This document shows, piece by piece, positions 51,640 through 59,591 of a stretch of 64,000 nt of DNA. Within the stretch, counting starts at the first letter, position 1, and each line of letters opens with the position of its first letter. The notes under the pieces were generated by a model that saw only the letters and a program-made list of their open reading frames with translations, was not told the origin of the DNA and searched no databases. The position numbers and the translations under genes were made by a program. This DNA is from Brevibacillus migulae (GTDB lineage Bacteria > Bacillota > Bacilli > Brevibacillales > Brevibacillaceae): contig NZ_SDKD01000022.1 of assembly GCF_004521915.1 (NCBI RefSeq), positions 16,286 through 80,285 on the forward strand. The letters run 5' to 3'.

Positions 51640-52076
51640 TCCCCGTCAAGAGCCTCTCCAAGCTGATCCAAGAACAGCCTTGTTCCATGCTCACGCTGTT
51701 CGGGCGTATCGAGACCGTCCAGAAAAACGCCCTGCTCGGTATAGATCAATCGCGTGCCGCCATCCACGGACTCCAATTCCACCGTCGTCACGGAGACAGA
51801 TATCCGCTTGTCTTCCATATCCAGCGTGTACGAATATACAATGCGCTTATCCGGAACGATCTCCTGATAGCAAGCATCAAATGTGTAAACGGGCCCTCCA
51901 GGCGGCCCACCGCGATTGATTTCGCGTCCGCCGACGCGGAAATCGAACTCGTCAGCTTTGGGAAACCAGCCGGCTTTGGCTGCTTGACCCGCCCATGCAG
52001 CGAATACGCGGGCAGGGGAATGCTTATAGTTTCTTTCGATGACAAAAGTGGAATGTTTGGCAGATCTTTCAGTCAC
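51636..52076 (-). CDS. SRPBCC/AHSA1-like protein
   Basis: A 146-residue START/AHSA1-fold protein: FVIERNYKHSPARVFAAWAGQAAKAGWFPKADEF, FDACYQEIVPDKRIVYSYTLDMEDKRISVSVTTVELES, and the final TPEQREHGTRLFLDQLGEAL. These proteins bind hydrophobic small molecules in a deep cavity; here the operon context (MerR regulator, drug exporter) suggests binding or passing on the exported compound, which is inference. It overlaps the MerR gene by eight bases. Confidence 0.88.
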   Translation of the reverse strand: MTERSAKHSTFVIERNYKHSPARVFAAWAGQAAKAGWFPKADEFDFRVGGREINRGGPPGGPVYTFDACYQEIVPDKRIVYSYTLDMEDKRISVSVTTVELESVDGGTRLIYTEQGVFLDGLDTPEQREHGTRLFLDQLGEALDGE

Positions 52077-52578
52077 AGTCGAAACCTCCTTCTCCGGGTT
52101 CTTCCGGATGCTTGTCTAAATATTCACCAAGTCGGTCGAGATGGAGATCCATACTCGATTTTCTCTCGGCGAAAAATTTCTCATGATTCATTCTCATCGT
52201 CCGCATGATGTTCATGAAATGCTCAACGGTAAACGGTTCGTTCCTTTGCATCCGACTCGATACATTCTCAAGCTCCTGCAAGAGTTTCTGCTGTATGCGG
52301 ATATTTTCTTTCAGGCGGTCTATTTGAATGGCAACAATGTCTGACAGGCTGAGTTGATTTCCGTCCATCACGGCTTTTATCTGCTCCAGCGATAACCCCA
52401 ACTCCTTCAAAGACAAGATTTGCTGCAGGCGTGAAATGTCCTTTTCCGTGTAGAGTCTGTAACCGGAGTGTGAATAGCCGGATGGCGAAAACAAGCCGAT
52501 CTGATCGTAAAAACGCAAAGTTCGTATCGTGATTCCCGCCATTTTCGCAAGTTCTCCTACTTTCCAATGTCGCTTCAT
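52069..52578 (-). CDS. MerR-family regulator (BltR/TipA-like)
   Basis: A 169-residue regulator. The HTH KRHWKVGELAKMAGITIRTLRFYDQIGLFSPSGYSHSGYRLYTEKDISRLQQILSLKELGLSLEQIKAVMDG matches multidrug-type MerR proteins, followed by a coiled coil and a short helical tail (about 110-165) too small to be a full GyrI-like drug-binding domain. First gene of the operon with the SRPBCC and MFS genes; it should activate the 19-base-spacer promoter just upstream. Confidence 0.9.
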   Translation of the reverse strand: MKRHWKVGELAKMAGITIRTLRFYDQIGLFSPSGYSHSGYRLYTEKDISRLQQILSLKELGLSLEQIKAVMDGNQLSLSDIVAIQIDRLKENIRIQQKLLQELENVSSRMQRNEPFTVEHFMNIMRTMRMNHEKFFAERKSSMDLHLDRLGEYLDKHPEEPGEGGFDCD

Positions 52579-52621
52579 GATCAGCCCCTTTCTTGGTCGC
52601 TAGCGTTTCACCGGTACCTTC

Positions 52622-52652
52622 ACTATAAACCGTTACGTTACGTAATGGTCAA
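52622..52652 (-). promoter_or_regulatory. MerR-type promoter (19-base spacer) of the exporter operon
   Basis: Minus strand TTGACC (52652-52647), a 19-base spacer rich in ACGTAA repeats, TATAGT (52627-52622). The overlong spacer is characteristic of MerR-activated promoters; outside it, ACCTT and AAGGT form an outer dyad. Transcription reads MerR, SRPBCC and MFS. Confidence 0.8.
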
Positions 52653-52742
52653 GGTTCCTTATGAAGTTTTTTCCAATGAGAAATTTTTACTTTCTTTCAC
52701 CTGAATGAAGCTCGTTCTTTTTCCCGTAACTTCAATGATAAA

Positions 52743-52767
52743 GCAGCCGATCGGAATGATCGGCTGC
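52743..52767 (-). terminator. Terminator after rph
   Basis: GCAGCCGATC pairs perfectly with GATCGGCTGC around five bases; the minus strand continues TTTATC. It is 89 bases past the rph stop. Confidence 0.7.
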
Positions 52768-52855
52768 CGTGGTGTCATTGTTGAAATATCGTTACCCTTT
52801 ACTGCCAGGAATTGACTGCCATTTACCCAACGCTCTTACTTGACGTATTTATCCA

Positions 52856-55471
52856 TTACAATATTTCAACATACCCTTCTGTTCCATTCACACGAATTCG
52901 TTGCCCATCTTTTATCAGTTTGGTAGCATTCTCCACTCCGACGACAGCTGGTAAGCCATATTCACGTGCAATAACTGCCCCATGGGTCATCAGTCCGCCA
53001 ACTTCGGTGACCAGGCCTTTTATGGATACAAACAATGGTGTCCAACCAGGGTCAGTAAAGGAGGTGACTAAAATATCTCCATCTTCCAGATCAGCATCTT
53101 CCATGTGTAAGATGACACGTGCTCGCCCCTCTATCACTCCGGAAGAAACAGGTAGCCCTACAATCGCTTTGGCTGGCAGATTTTCTCGTTTGTACTGTCC
53201 GGCAATGATTTCACCTTCAGACGTGATTACACGTGGTGGTGTTAGCTTTTCATAAAATTTATAATCGTTTTTTCGGTTGCTGATGATCTGATAATCAAGT
53301 TTGTTTGTGCGTACGACTTCGTGAAGTTCTTCAAAAGTGAGAAAGTAGATATCTTCTTTTTCATGAATCACGCCAGCATCTTCGAGTCGTTCTGCTTCTT
53401 TCAGCAAAGCCTGCTTATAAACGAAGTAGCGATTAATCATACCGTATTTCGGATATTCCCTATACCCGCTTAAATTCCGGATTAAATCGATCATTCGTTT
53501 TGTCTCTTTGGCTTTTTGCACGCCATCCGACAATTGCTTCAATCGATCTAATAACCCTTTTTCTTTTTCCAAAGCCTCCTGTCGCCCTTGCTCAAATTTC
53601 CGCTTGCCAGCTTTAGGCTCAAAGTTTTTGATGTTACCTAGAATCGCAGGGACAAGTGTAAGTGGTTTTTCACGCCAACGAGGTTTGGTAATATCGATTT
53701 CTCCGGCACATCGCATACCATATTTATTGAGATAAGCATAGATAGCATCTCTAGTTTCCTGCCCACCTGCTAAGGTAACCAGTTCATCCAAAAAGTTATC
53801 AGTTTTTGCATGCTGTAAATATTCAATGACTTCCGGATAAGGACGAATCACATCTGCGACTTCCAGGAGCGCCAGCCCCATTTCCGAAGTAATATTGTTC
53901 GGTACAGATTGAGAAAGCGTGTCTGCTGCGTTTTTTTCACCCAACCACTTATTTATGTGTTCATTGATCCATTTTGAAGCATTCATGGCTGTCATAATTA
54001 CACCAAAGCTTTGTGGATCAGATAAACTCTTCTTTAATTGCTGGATATCTTCCAGGATAAAATCAAACAGATCCGGCCCTGATTTCGTTTGGATGTTTTG
54101 TTTTAACTCTTCGATCGATGTTTGACTACGCTTAATCAAATCAGAAACGATTGTCGGATCGTAGTCGATTAATGTTTGATAATCCGCAGGTGACATACCT
54201 TTTTTGCTTTTACCGGGACTCATTTCTTTTTCATCATTTGATAACTTTTTTATAAAATCTCCTCGCTCTAATACGGTCATGAGCGCGTCTTTTATGAGCG
54301 GATCGTTTTGTCCCAGGGTATTCAACATCGTTTCTCTACTGGCAGGTGAAGCCAGCAACGGTGCAACATCAACAAACAACCTTCCACCGGCTATGCGCAT
54401 GGTTGCTGGAGTCGTTAACAGCCAAAAAGACAATCCCAATGGTTTCATGGGGTCTGTCATCATTTGTTGGTGACCGACAGATACATAAACGTGATTTTCC
54501 TGATCGTTCGCTTCAGGGATCGGGTATAAAGTAGTGATCGGCCGACTCTGGACAATATAAAATGTGTCATTAGCCAAACACCATTCGATATCTTGTGGGC
54601 AACCAAAATAAGCTTCGATCTGCCTTCCGATGCGTGCCAGCTGCAAAATTTGTTGTTTCATAAGTGTTTGCGTCTGCTGCTGATCAGGATCAATCTGCAT
54701 GGTCTGCGTTCCGCCTTCTTTACGTCCATAGATCGCCAATTTTTTGGTTGCGATCCGCTTTTCGACGATTTCCCCTTCCTGCACTTTATAACAATCGGCA
54801 GATACCAAGCCAGAGACCAATGCTTCTCCAAGTCCAAAACTGGCATCGATGGATAGCAGCTTCCGGTTGGATGTAATCGGATCAGCGGTAAATAAAATCC
54901 CTGCGGCCTGTGGGAAAACCATCCTTTGAACGATAACGGAGTTATACACTTGTCTGTGATCAAATCCATTTTGCATACGGTAGATTACCGCGCGATCCGT
55001 AAATAGGGAAGCCCAGCATTTGCTGATATGCTGCAAGATGGAATCGATTCCGATGATATTTAGATACGTGTCTTGTTGACCAGCAAAAGAAGCATGTGGC
55101 AAATCTTCAGCAGTCGCACTGGAACGCACTGCATAAGCATGTTCATCACCTAATTGGGAGAGATAGTGAGTAACTGAATTCACAACATCGGAAGGTATTT
55201 CAACTTCCATTATGGTTTGTCGAATCTTCCTGCTGATTTCACCAATTTGATCTCGATCTTCTACGTTTAGCATGGTCAGTCGATCCAACAAAGCATGATA
55301 CGTTTCGTTTTGTTCGATGGCTCTTTGATACCCCACTGTTGTCACACAAAATCCTTCTGGTACTTGTATTCCTTGAATTTTTGATAATTCCCCTAAATGT
55401 AACCCTTTTCCGCCAACGAGCCATAGTTGCGTTTTTTCCATTTCCTGAAAACCGAGAACCAAAGAACTCAT
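52856..55471 (-). CDS. rph: Rifamycin phosphotransferase (RPH)
   Basis: An 871-residue enzyme that transfers the beta-phosphate of ATP to the C21 hydroxyl of rifamycins. ATP-grasp domain (1-315, LVGGKGLHLGELSKI, YAVRSSATAEDLPHASFAGQQDTYLN, ASFGLGEALVSGLVSADCYKV, PQDIEWCLA, IVQSRPITTLYPIPEAND), a large rifamycin-binding middle domain (VYVSVGHQQMMTDPMKPLGLSFW..., ILEDIQQLKKSLSDPQSFGVIMTAMNASKWINEHI), and the swivelling PEP-utiliser domain with phospho-His830 in GGLMTHGAVIAREYG. Length and sequence match the Listeria/Bacillales RPH rather than PEP synthase. AGGAGAG precedes the start. Single-gene unit. Confidence 0.93.
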   Translation of the reverse strand: MSSLVLGFQEMEKTQLWLVGGKGLHLGELSKIQGIQVPEGFCVTTVGYQRAIEQNETYHALLDRLTMLNVEDRDQIGEISRKIRQTIMEVEIPSDVVNSVTHYLSQLGDEHAYAVRSSATAEDLPHASFAGQQDTYLNIIGIDSILQHISKCWASLFTDRAVIYRMQNGFDHRQVYNSVIVQRMVFPQAAGILFTADPITSNRKLLSIDASFGLGEALVSGLVSADCYKVQEGEIVEKRIATKKLAIYGRKEGGTQTMQIDPDQQQTQTLMKQQILQLARIGRQIEAYFGCPQDIEWCLANDTFYIVQSRPITTLYPIPEANDQENHVYVSVGHQQMMTDPMKPLGLSFWLLTTPATMRIAGGRLFVDVAPLLASPASRETMLNTLGQNDPLIKDALMTVLERGDFIKKLSNDEKEMSPGKSKKGMSPADYQTLIDYDPTIVSDLIKRSQTSIEELKQNIQTKSGPDLFDFILEDIQQLKKSLSDPQSFGVIMTAMNASKWINEHINKWLGEKNAADTLSQSVPNNITSEMGLALLEVADVIRPYPEVIEYLQHAKTDNFLDELVTLAGGQETRDAIYAYLNKYGMRCAGEIDITKPRWREKPLTLVPAILGNIKNFEPKAGKRKFEQGRQEALEKEKGLLDRLKQLSDGVQKAKETKRMIDLIRNLSGYREYPKYGMINRYFVYKQALLKEAERLEDAGVIHEKEDIYFLTFEELHEVVRTNKLDYQIISNRKNDYKFYEKLTPPRVITSEGEIIAGQYKRENLPAKAIVGLPVSSGVIEGRARVILHMEDADLEDGDILVTSFTDPGWTPLFVSIKGLVTEVGGLMTHGAVIAREYGLPAVVGVENATKLIKDGQRIRVNGTEGYVEIL

Positions 55472-55530
55472 CCAACATCTCTCCTAACCATGAAATTGAG
55501 AAAAACATTTGACAGGAGCTCAACGGCATG

Positions 55531-55547
55531 TTACAATAAAGTTGTAA
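55531..55547. promoter_or_regulatory. Dyad in the rph promoter region
   Basis: Minus strand TTACAA-CTTTA-TTGTAA, a perfect 6-5-6 dyad 60 bases before the rph ATG. TGACTAAA occurs twice just upstream (55561-55577). Candidate regulatory site for rph; the actinomycete rifamycin-associated element is not recognisable. Confidence 0.45.
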
Positions 55548-55623
55548 GATGGAATAAATGTGACTAAATTTGACTAAACAGTCGTCTTCTGATTATATCA
55601 TCGTGTCTGTTGATGTGCAATAT

Positions 55624-55660
55624 AAAAAGAACCTGGTAAACCTGTCCAGGTTCTTTTTTT
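55624..55660 (-). terminator. Terminator between the MmyB fragment and rph
   Basis: AAAAAGAACCTGG pairs with CCAGGTTCTTTTT, seven T on the plus side and five A on the other, so it works on both strands. It insulates rph from upstream transcription. Confidence 0.88.
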
Positions 55661-55733
55661 CATTTTCCACTTCCAGTAGTCACACCAAAAATCGAGTTTA
55701 AGCCGACTCCGTTACTGCATAGTCACCTTGCGA

Positions 55734-56036
55734 TTAAGTCGACGGACATTTCATCAGTTTCTCCTCGGTTGTGGTACCGGCCATCGGCGTATAGACACAA
55801 CAGTGTATGTCCTCGTTGCCGTTGATATGGCCAAGGGTGTTGATTTCAAAGGATAACGTACCAAGGTCCGGATGATTCAGCAGAAAAGGTTGTGCCTTCT
55901 TCTCTTTGACATCGTGACGATCCCATAGTGCCGCAAACTCTGTACTTTCCTCAGAAAGCCTTTGGGCAAACGCCTCATACCACGCGTCTCCCTTCGACTG
56001 CCCATAATACGAGCGGAGGATGGCAGCTTCCCACAA
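55734..56036 (-). pseudogene. C-terminal MmyB-like ligand-binding domain of an XRE regulator
   Basis: About 100 codons: GDAWYEAFAQRLSEESTEFAALWDRHDV, FLLNHPDLGTLSFEINTL, and CCVYTPMAGTTTEEKL, the end of the MmyB-like domain found in XRE regulators of about 270 residues. The HTH and first part of the domain are missing; the frame begins inside the truncated oxidoreductase gene, so this is the 3' product of a deletion that fused the two genes. Confidence 0.75.
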
Positions 56037-56655
56037 TCTGTTTGGTTACATCCACAAAGTCCGAACGCAGCAGCAGTTCGTCATATCCAAGCGAAGCGGC
56101 CAGCTTGATTTTATCTAATGAGCCAACTGTACCCAGCACCGTACCGGCACCAAACCGTTTGGCGATTTGCCCGAGAAAGCTGCACAAGCCACCTGCAGCG
56201 GCATGAACCAGAACGGTGTCTCCTTCCTTCATCCGGTTCACATGTTTGACTGCCATATAAGCCGTAGTCAGGTTGACGATGGAGGCTGCAGCCTCGGCCA
56301 TGTTCAAATCACTTTCAAGCTCATCAAGCGGTACCGTAAGTTGCGGCGTCACTCTAGCCTGGGTGGCGTAGCCCCCAAGTTCAAGCAGCTTCATGGAAGC
56401 TACTGGCTGACCGATCCAAAATCCCTGAACACCCTCTCCTATGGAACGTACATAACCGGACACCTCAAGTCCCGGGATCAGCGGAAACGGAAACAACTCC
56501 GAAAACTCTCCTTTTCGGACCAATATATCCACGAGCCCGACGCCTGCATAAGCCACATCTACGATCATTTCCCCATATCTTGGCACAAGATCCGGCTTTT
56601 CTTTTACTCGCAGCACCTCGGCTCCGCCTGCTCTTTCAATAACAATCGATTTCAT
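55975..56655 (-). pseudogene. Quinone oxidoreductase-like gene, 3' part lost
   Basis: A 226-codon frame that follows medium-chain (QOR/zeta-crystallin) reductases for about 207 residues: MKSIVIERAGGAEVLRV, VGLVDILVRKGEF, PLIPGLEVSGYVRSIGEGV, and the NADPH motif LVHAAAGGLCSFLGQIAKRFGAGTVLGTVGS. After LLLRSDFVDVTKQIVG the family would continue for about 110 residues (substrate domain), but the sequence changes to SCHPPLVLWAVEGRRVV, which is the MmyB fragment in another frame. RBS AAGGAGG. Confidence 0.8.
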
Positions 56656-56663
56656 CTTGAGAA

Positions 56664-56704
56664 CCTCCTTGATAGGATACGATGGGGTTATCTTACCAAG
56701 GAGG
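56664..56704 (-). promoter_or_regulatory. Leader hairpin able to cover the oxidoreductase RBS; -10 box
   Basis: The minus-strand leader contains CTCCTTGGTAAGAT and, 11-12 bases later, ATCCTATCAAGGAG, which pair over 12 of 14 positions. The second arm is the ribosome site itself (AAGGAGG). A -10 TATAAT lies at 56731-56726, so the hairpin is inside the mRNA leader. It is either an SD-masking switch or a DNA operator. Confidence 0.5.
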
Positions 56705-56958
56705 GGAAGAGACAGACAGGTTTGGATTATACGGGTATAAAAAGTAACAGGCTACACCCGTGTCTGCACTCGGTTTTAACTGATCGAACTGAAACATATA
56801 GATTACGTTGATGCCCGCTTGCTAAGAGGGTGCACAGTAATTTCAGCAGACGGAGAAAAACCCATTGGGTAATACCAATACTTCCCTATAAAATGTGAAA
56901 ACTTAACTGACGAAGAAAATAATATACAACGATTCTAGTTGTTGTTCTTGGGAATCAA
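56705..56958. other. Intergenic region, no gene recognised
   Basis: Mixed composition without a supportable gene. A plus-strand transcript crossing it would end at the terminator at 56959-56998. Confidence 0.4.
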
Positions 56959-56998
56959 GAGACAGCCAATTTCTCAGATGGTTGTCTTTCTTTTTTTT
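56959..56998 (+). terminator. Orphan terminator 1
   Basis: AGACAGCCA pairs with TGGTTGTCT, followed by TTC and eight T. No plus-strand gene ends nearby; it may end a non-coding RNA or a lost gene. Confidence 0.75.
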
Positions 56999-57087
56999 GG
57001 CCAAATACCCTGATAGCTCCTAATGTGTATGGAGATATTCTCGGATATAATAGAAGAATCAGTTGAAGTACTACCCCTAAACCTAAT

Positions 57088-57117
57088 TACCCATGACCTT
57101 TGGTTATGGGTATTTTT
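57088..57117 (+). terminator. Orphan terminator 2
   Basis: TACCCATGACC pairs with GGTTATGGGTA (one G-T pair, loop TTT), then TTTTTA. A -10-like TATAAT lies at 57046-57051, so a short RNA of about 60 nucleotides (57058-57117) is possible. Confidence 0.7.
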
Positions 57118-57208
57118 ATGTTAGCGCGTAAATAAAAAAAGGCTGCTACTAAGCAACCCACTTTTATCCTTTCGATCACCGTCGTCGCAACAAGCAATCG
57201 CGATCGTC

Positions 57209-57718
57209 TTATCTGGCTTTTTCTTTGAAACGAAATCTTTTGATGGAATCGAATTTATAGGAAAAACTTTTTCTTTGATTGTCTCCAACGGATTTTCTTA
57301 TCACATTATGAAGAAACCAAGGAAGAAATAAATAACCCATTACATACACAGGAATGGAATACCATGTTTTCCATCCATGATTTTTCATGAAACCAGATTG
57401 TACTAGCCCCCATTCATAAAGGAAAGATAGGATCGCCCAAGTTAATGCGTACAATAGGTTTTTATCCGATTTGAGGTTGAGGTATAACAGCGCAGTTATT
57501 GCGGGAGCAAGATTTACAAATAACCAATCAAGAAATCCAACTTTTCCGGAAGGACCAAAATCATATAGATCGAGCATGATGCCTACAACCACATGACCAT
57601 TCCACACAATGTAACCTACGCTCAAGAAGACAAGAACGTTTTCTTTAAGAGTCAACCGCTTTGGTATGAACAATATGGCCGACACAAGTACTACCAAGCT
57701 AATCCATGGATATAACAT
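57209..57718 (-). CDS. Small multi-pass membrane protein (CBO0543-like)
   Basis: A 169-residue protein with about five helices (LYPWISLVVLVSAILFIP, VLVFLSVGYIVWNGHVVVGIML, LFVNLAPAITALLYLNL, LLYALTWAILSFLYEWGL, SIPVYVMGYLFLPWFLHNVI) and a basic tail. General look and size match Bacillales proteins named CBO0543 family; function unknown. GGAGG is 11 bases upstream of the ATG, a bit far. It lies alone on the minus strand. Confidence 0.5.
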   Translation of the reverse strand: MLYPWISLVVLVSAILFIPKRLTLKENVLVFLSVGYIVWNGHVVVGIMLDLYDFGPSGKVGFLDWLFVNLAPAITALLYLNLKSDKNLLYALTWAILSFLYEWGLVQSGFMKNHGWKTWYSIPVYVMGYLFLPWFLHNVIRKSVGDNQRKSFSYKFDSIKRFRFKEKAR

Positions 57719-58141
57719 CTTTCATGAGTCCTCCTCATCCATGTTTTGATGATGGAGTTATTTTCACCAATCCCTTCCTTTATTATTTACTTGGCTTCAA
57801 TCCGGTCCATATTCCACTCCACAAAATCAAGCAATCCAGCTGTAAGCACTAGTATCCTTGCAAACCGCAATCTTTTTATCTTTTTTCCGTCATCAGTCAT
57901 CGCCTGCCTCGATCCCCTTTTCAAGACAGCCATGGCCGAACATCTGCATTTCTGAATTTGTTTACATAAGCCTCTCATTTACAGAGTCATTCCCATTGAA
58001 ACGTTTCGGAAAAGGATAACGTCAAAAACTACGTTACTGACAAAAAACAAGTTGAATGGAGGTGACGTAAACAAAACAAACATCCCCCATGGAAACTCGG
58101 ATATTTTCAACAATCATACGAATATAAAGGTGGTCTCTACC
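57719..58141. other. Intergenic region before the SLH protein gene
   Basis: Contains a possible 37-codon minus-strand frame (57787-57900) with one hydrophobic segment (ILVLTAGLLDF) and a weak ribosome site, not strong enough to call. The promoter of the SLH gene must lie in its right half. A plus-strand frame open from 58052 precedes the SLH start but lacks a better start signal. Confidence 0.4.
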
Positions 58142-58810
58142 ATGAAAAGAAACCGAACACTTCTTGCTCTTTCCACTTTCGCTATCCTGTCATTGTCATT
58201 GATGCAACACGATGCTTCCGCTGCTACTTTTTTAACAGAGCGCCCTATCACATGGGATAAAGACACATCGCATATCATGCAAGATAATCTGGAACAAAAC
58301 GAATGGACCAACGATTTTTTCCTACCGGAGGCTACCATTACAGCAGCGGAAGGCATTCAAATGATCGTCAATGCACTGGACTTAAATCTCGACGGCATCC
58401 GTTTTGTTAAAGCCCCATTGGCTAGCGATTATTACAAGAAAGCGAACAACAACGCGTGGTATGCAAATGCGCTGATCATTGCAGCAAATCAAGGCTTTGA
58501 TCTACCAGCCGATCTAGATCCAAATGAAATGTGGACAAAGGAAACATTCGTACATCAACTTATGTCCGTCATGGAATCCCGAAACACCATCCCCAAGATA
58601 AAGATTTCTCCAGTCAAGCTGGGCGATGAAAGTGAAATGAATATCGCCTACCAAGGTACGATTCAGCGGGCACTTGCACTCGGTTTCACAAAATTGGACG
58701 ATAAAGGGAATTTCCATCCGAAAGATGAAATTAGCAGAAAAGAGTCTGTTGAGCTTATCCAAAATGCACGCAAGTATATAAAAGAACATGAAAAAACTCC
58801 TAACAAATAA
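58142..58810 (+). CDS. Exported SLH-domain protein
   Basis: A 222-residue secreted protein. Signal peptide MKRNRTLLALSTFAILSLSL...DASA-AT (cleavage near 28). The rest is SLH-like: ITAAEGIQMIVNALDL..., DYYKKANNNAWYANALIIAANQGF (the A-x-x-x-G/xW motif), ...EMWTKETFVHQLMSVME, and IAYQGTIQRALALGFTKLDDKGNFHPKDEISRKESVELI. SLH domains bind pyruvylated wall polymers, and S-layers are prominent in Brevibacillus. Two to three diverged repeats without other domain. AAAGGTGG eight bases upstream of the ATG. Confidence 0.85.
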   Translation: MKRNRTLLALSTFAILSLSLMQHDASAATFLTERPITWDKDTSHIMQDNLEQNEWTNDFFLPEATITAAEGIQMIVNALDLNLDGIRFVKAPLASDYYKKANNNAWYANALIIAANQGFDLPADLDPNEMWTKETFVHQLMSVMESRNTIPKIKISPVKLGDESEMNIAYQGTIQRALALGFTKLDDKGNFHPKDEISRKESVELIQNARKYIKEHEKTPNK

Positions 58811-58844
58811 GCAAAGCTTGAAGCAGGACTTGGGATCTACGTAC

Positions 58845-58882
58845 AAAAAAGCATTAGCTGTTAAAGCTAATGCTTTTTTTGT
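58845..58882 (+). terminator. Terminator after the SLH protein gene
   Basis: AAAAAAGCATTAGC pairs perfectly with GCTAATGCTTTTTTT around seven bases. Bidirectional in composition. Confidence 0.92.
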
Positions 58883-58958
58883 GTAACGATGACAACTTCG
58901 CCGCTCCTCTAGCAGCCAACCATGTACCGTCACGGGTAACAACGAATGATATGACTGT

Positions 58959-59444
58959 TCACTTTCCCTCTTGATACTCGTACTGAAGTACCTTCAACAT
59001 GCAAGAAATAGTGGAAAAGTGCATCGTTTCATGGATGAACGCAAAGTTGAATATCTCTCCCACGGTTTCAAAGCGCAGCGGTCCCATCTCGATGGGCGAC
59101 TCCAGTGTTTTTTCAAGCAAGTCGGGAGAAATTTCGGATAGGCTGGCCAGCTGAGCCGACAAGCATTGAACCAACTCCTCTTTGCTTGGAGGCGCCGACG
59201 TCCAATCAGCTGGCTTCGTCCCGGTATGGAAGAAAGCAGCGTAGCTCTCCGGTAAGCTGGAAGGAAACGGGAGCCCAAGCGAGAAAAAGTATTCAAGACA
59301 GACAGCCATGTGTCCGACATTCCATCTGATCGTATTGGCAAACTGTGGAGGTTGCTTATCAAACATATCCTCGGGAATCGATTGGATCTGATGCAGGACA
59401 AGCTGGCGAACAGAAACAGCTGTATGAATCATGCTTTGCAACAT
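58959..59444 (-). CDS. DinB-family protein
   Basis: A 161-residue four-helix-bundle protein: MLQSMIHTAVSVRQLVLHQI, NTIRWNVGHMAVCLEYFFSLGLPFPSSLPESYAAFF, and FAFIHETMHFSTISCMLKVLQY. His in WNVGHM and in HETMH are the metal ligands of the DinB/YfiT fold. Members include bacillithiol-dependent transferases. The ATG at 59444 follows GGAGGAG; the longer frame covers the neighbouring gene's promoter. Divergent from the LysR gene. Confidence 0.88.
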   Translation of the reverse strand: MLQSMIHTAVSVRQLVLHQIQSIPEDMFDKQPPQFANTIRWNVGHMAVCLEYFFSLGLPFPSSLPESYAAFFHTGTKPADWTSAPPSKEELVQCLSAQLASLSEISPDLLEKTLESPIEMGPLRFETVGEIFNFAFIHETMHFSTISCMLKVLQYEYQEGK

Positions 59445-59591
59445 AAGGGATCTCCTCCGTTTTTTCCTTGATTGACCGCGCGCGCTTACTGTCAAATCAA
59501 GTGTACCTCTTACAAAAACATCCAACAATCGCGTAATTCCGATTATAATCATTAGTAGCAGTAATGATGTCTTCATCGGGAGAGTGGATCC

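Noticed and set aside
52856..55471. Annotation as phosphoenolpyruvate synthase
   Set aside because: The domain order is ATP-grasp, a rifamycin-binding middle domain, then the His domain at the C-terminus, and the sequence follows RPH along its whole length.
57787..57900. 37-codon minus-strand frame with a hydrophobic segment
   Set aside because: The ribosome site is weak and there is no recognisable family; short hydrophobic frames are common by chance.
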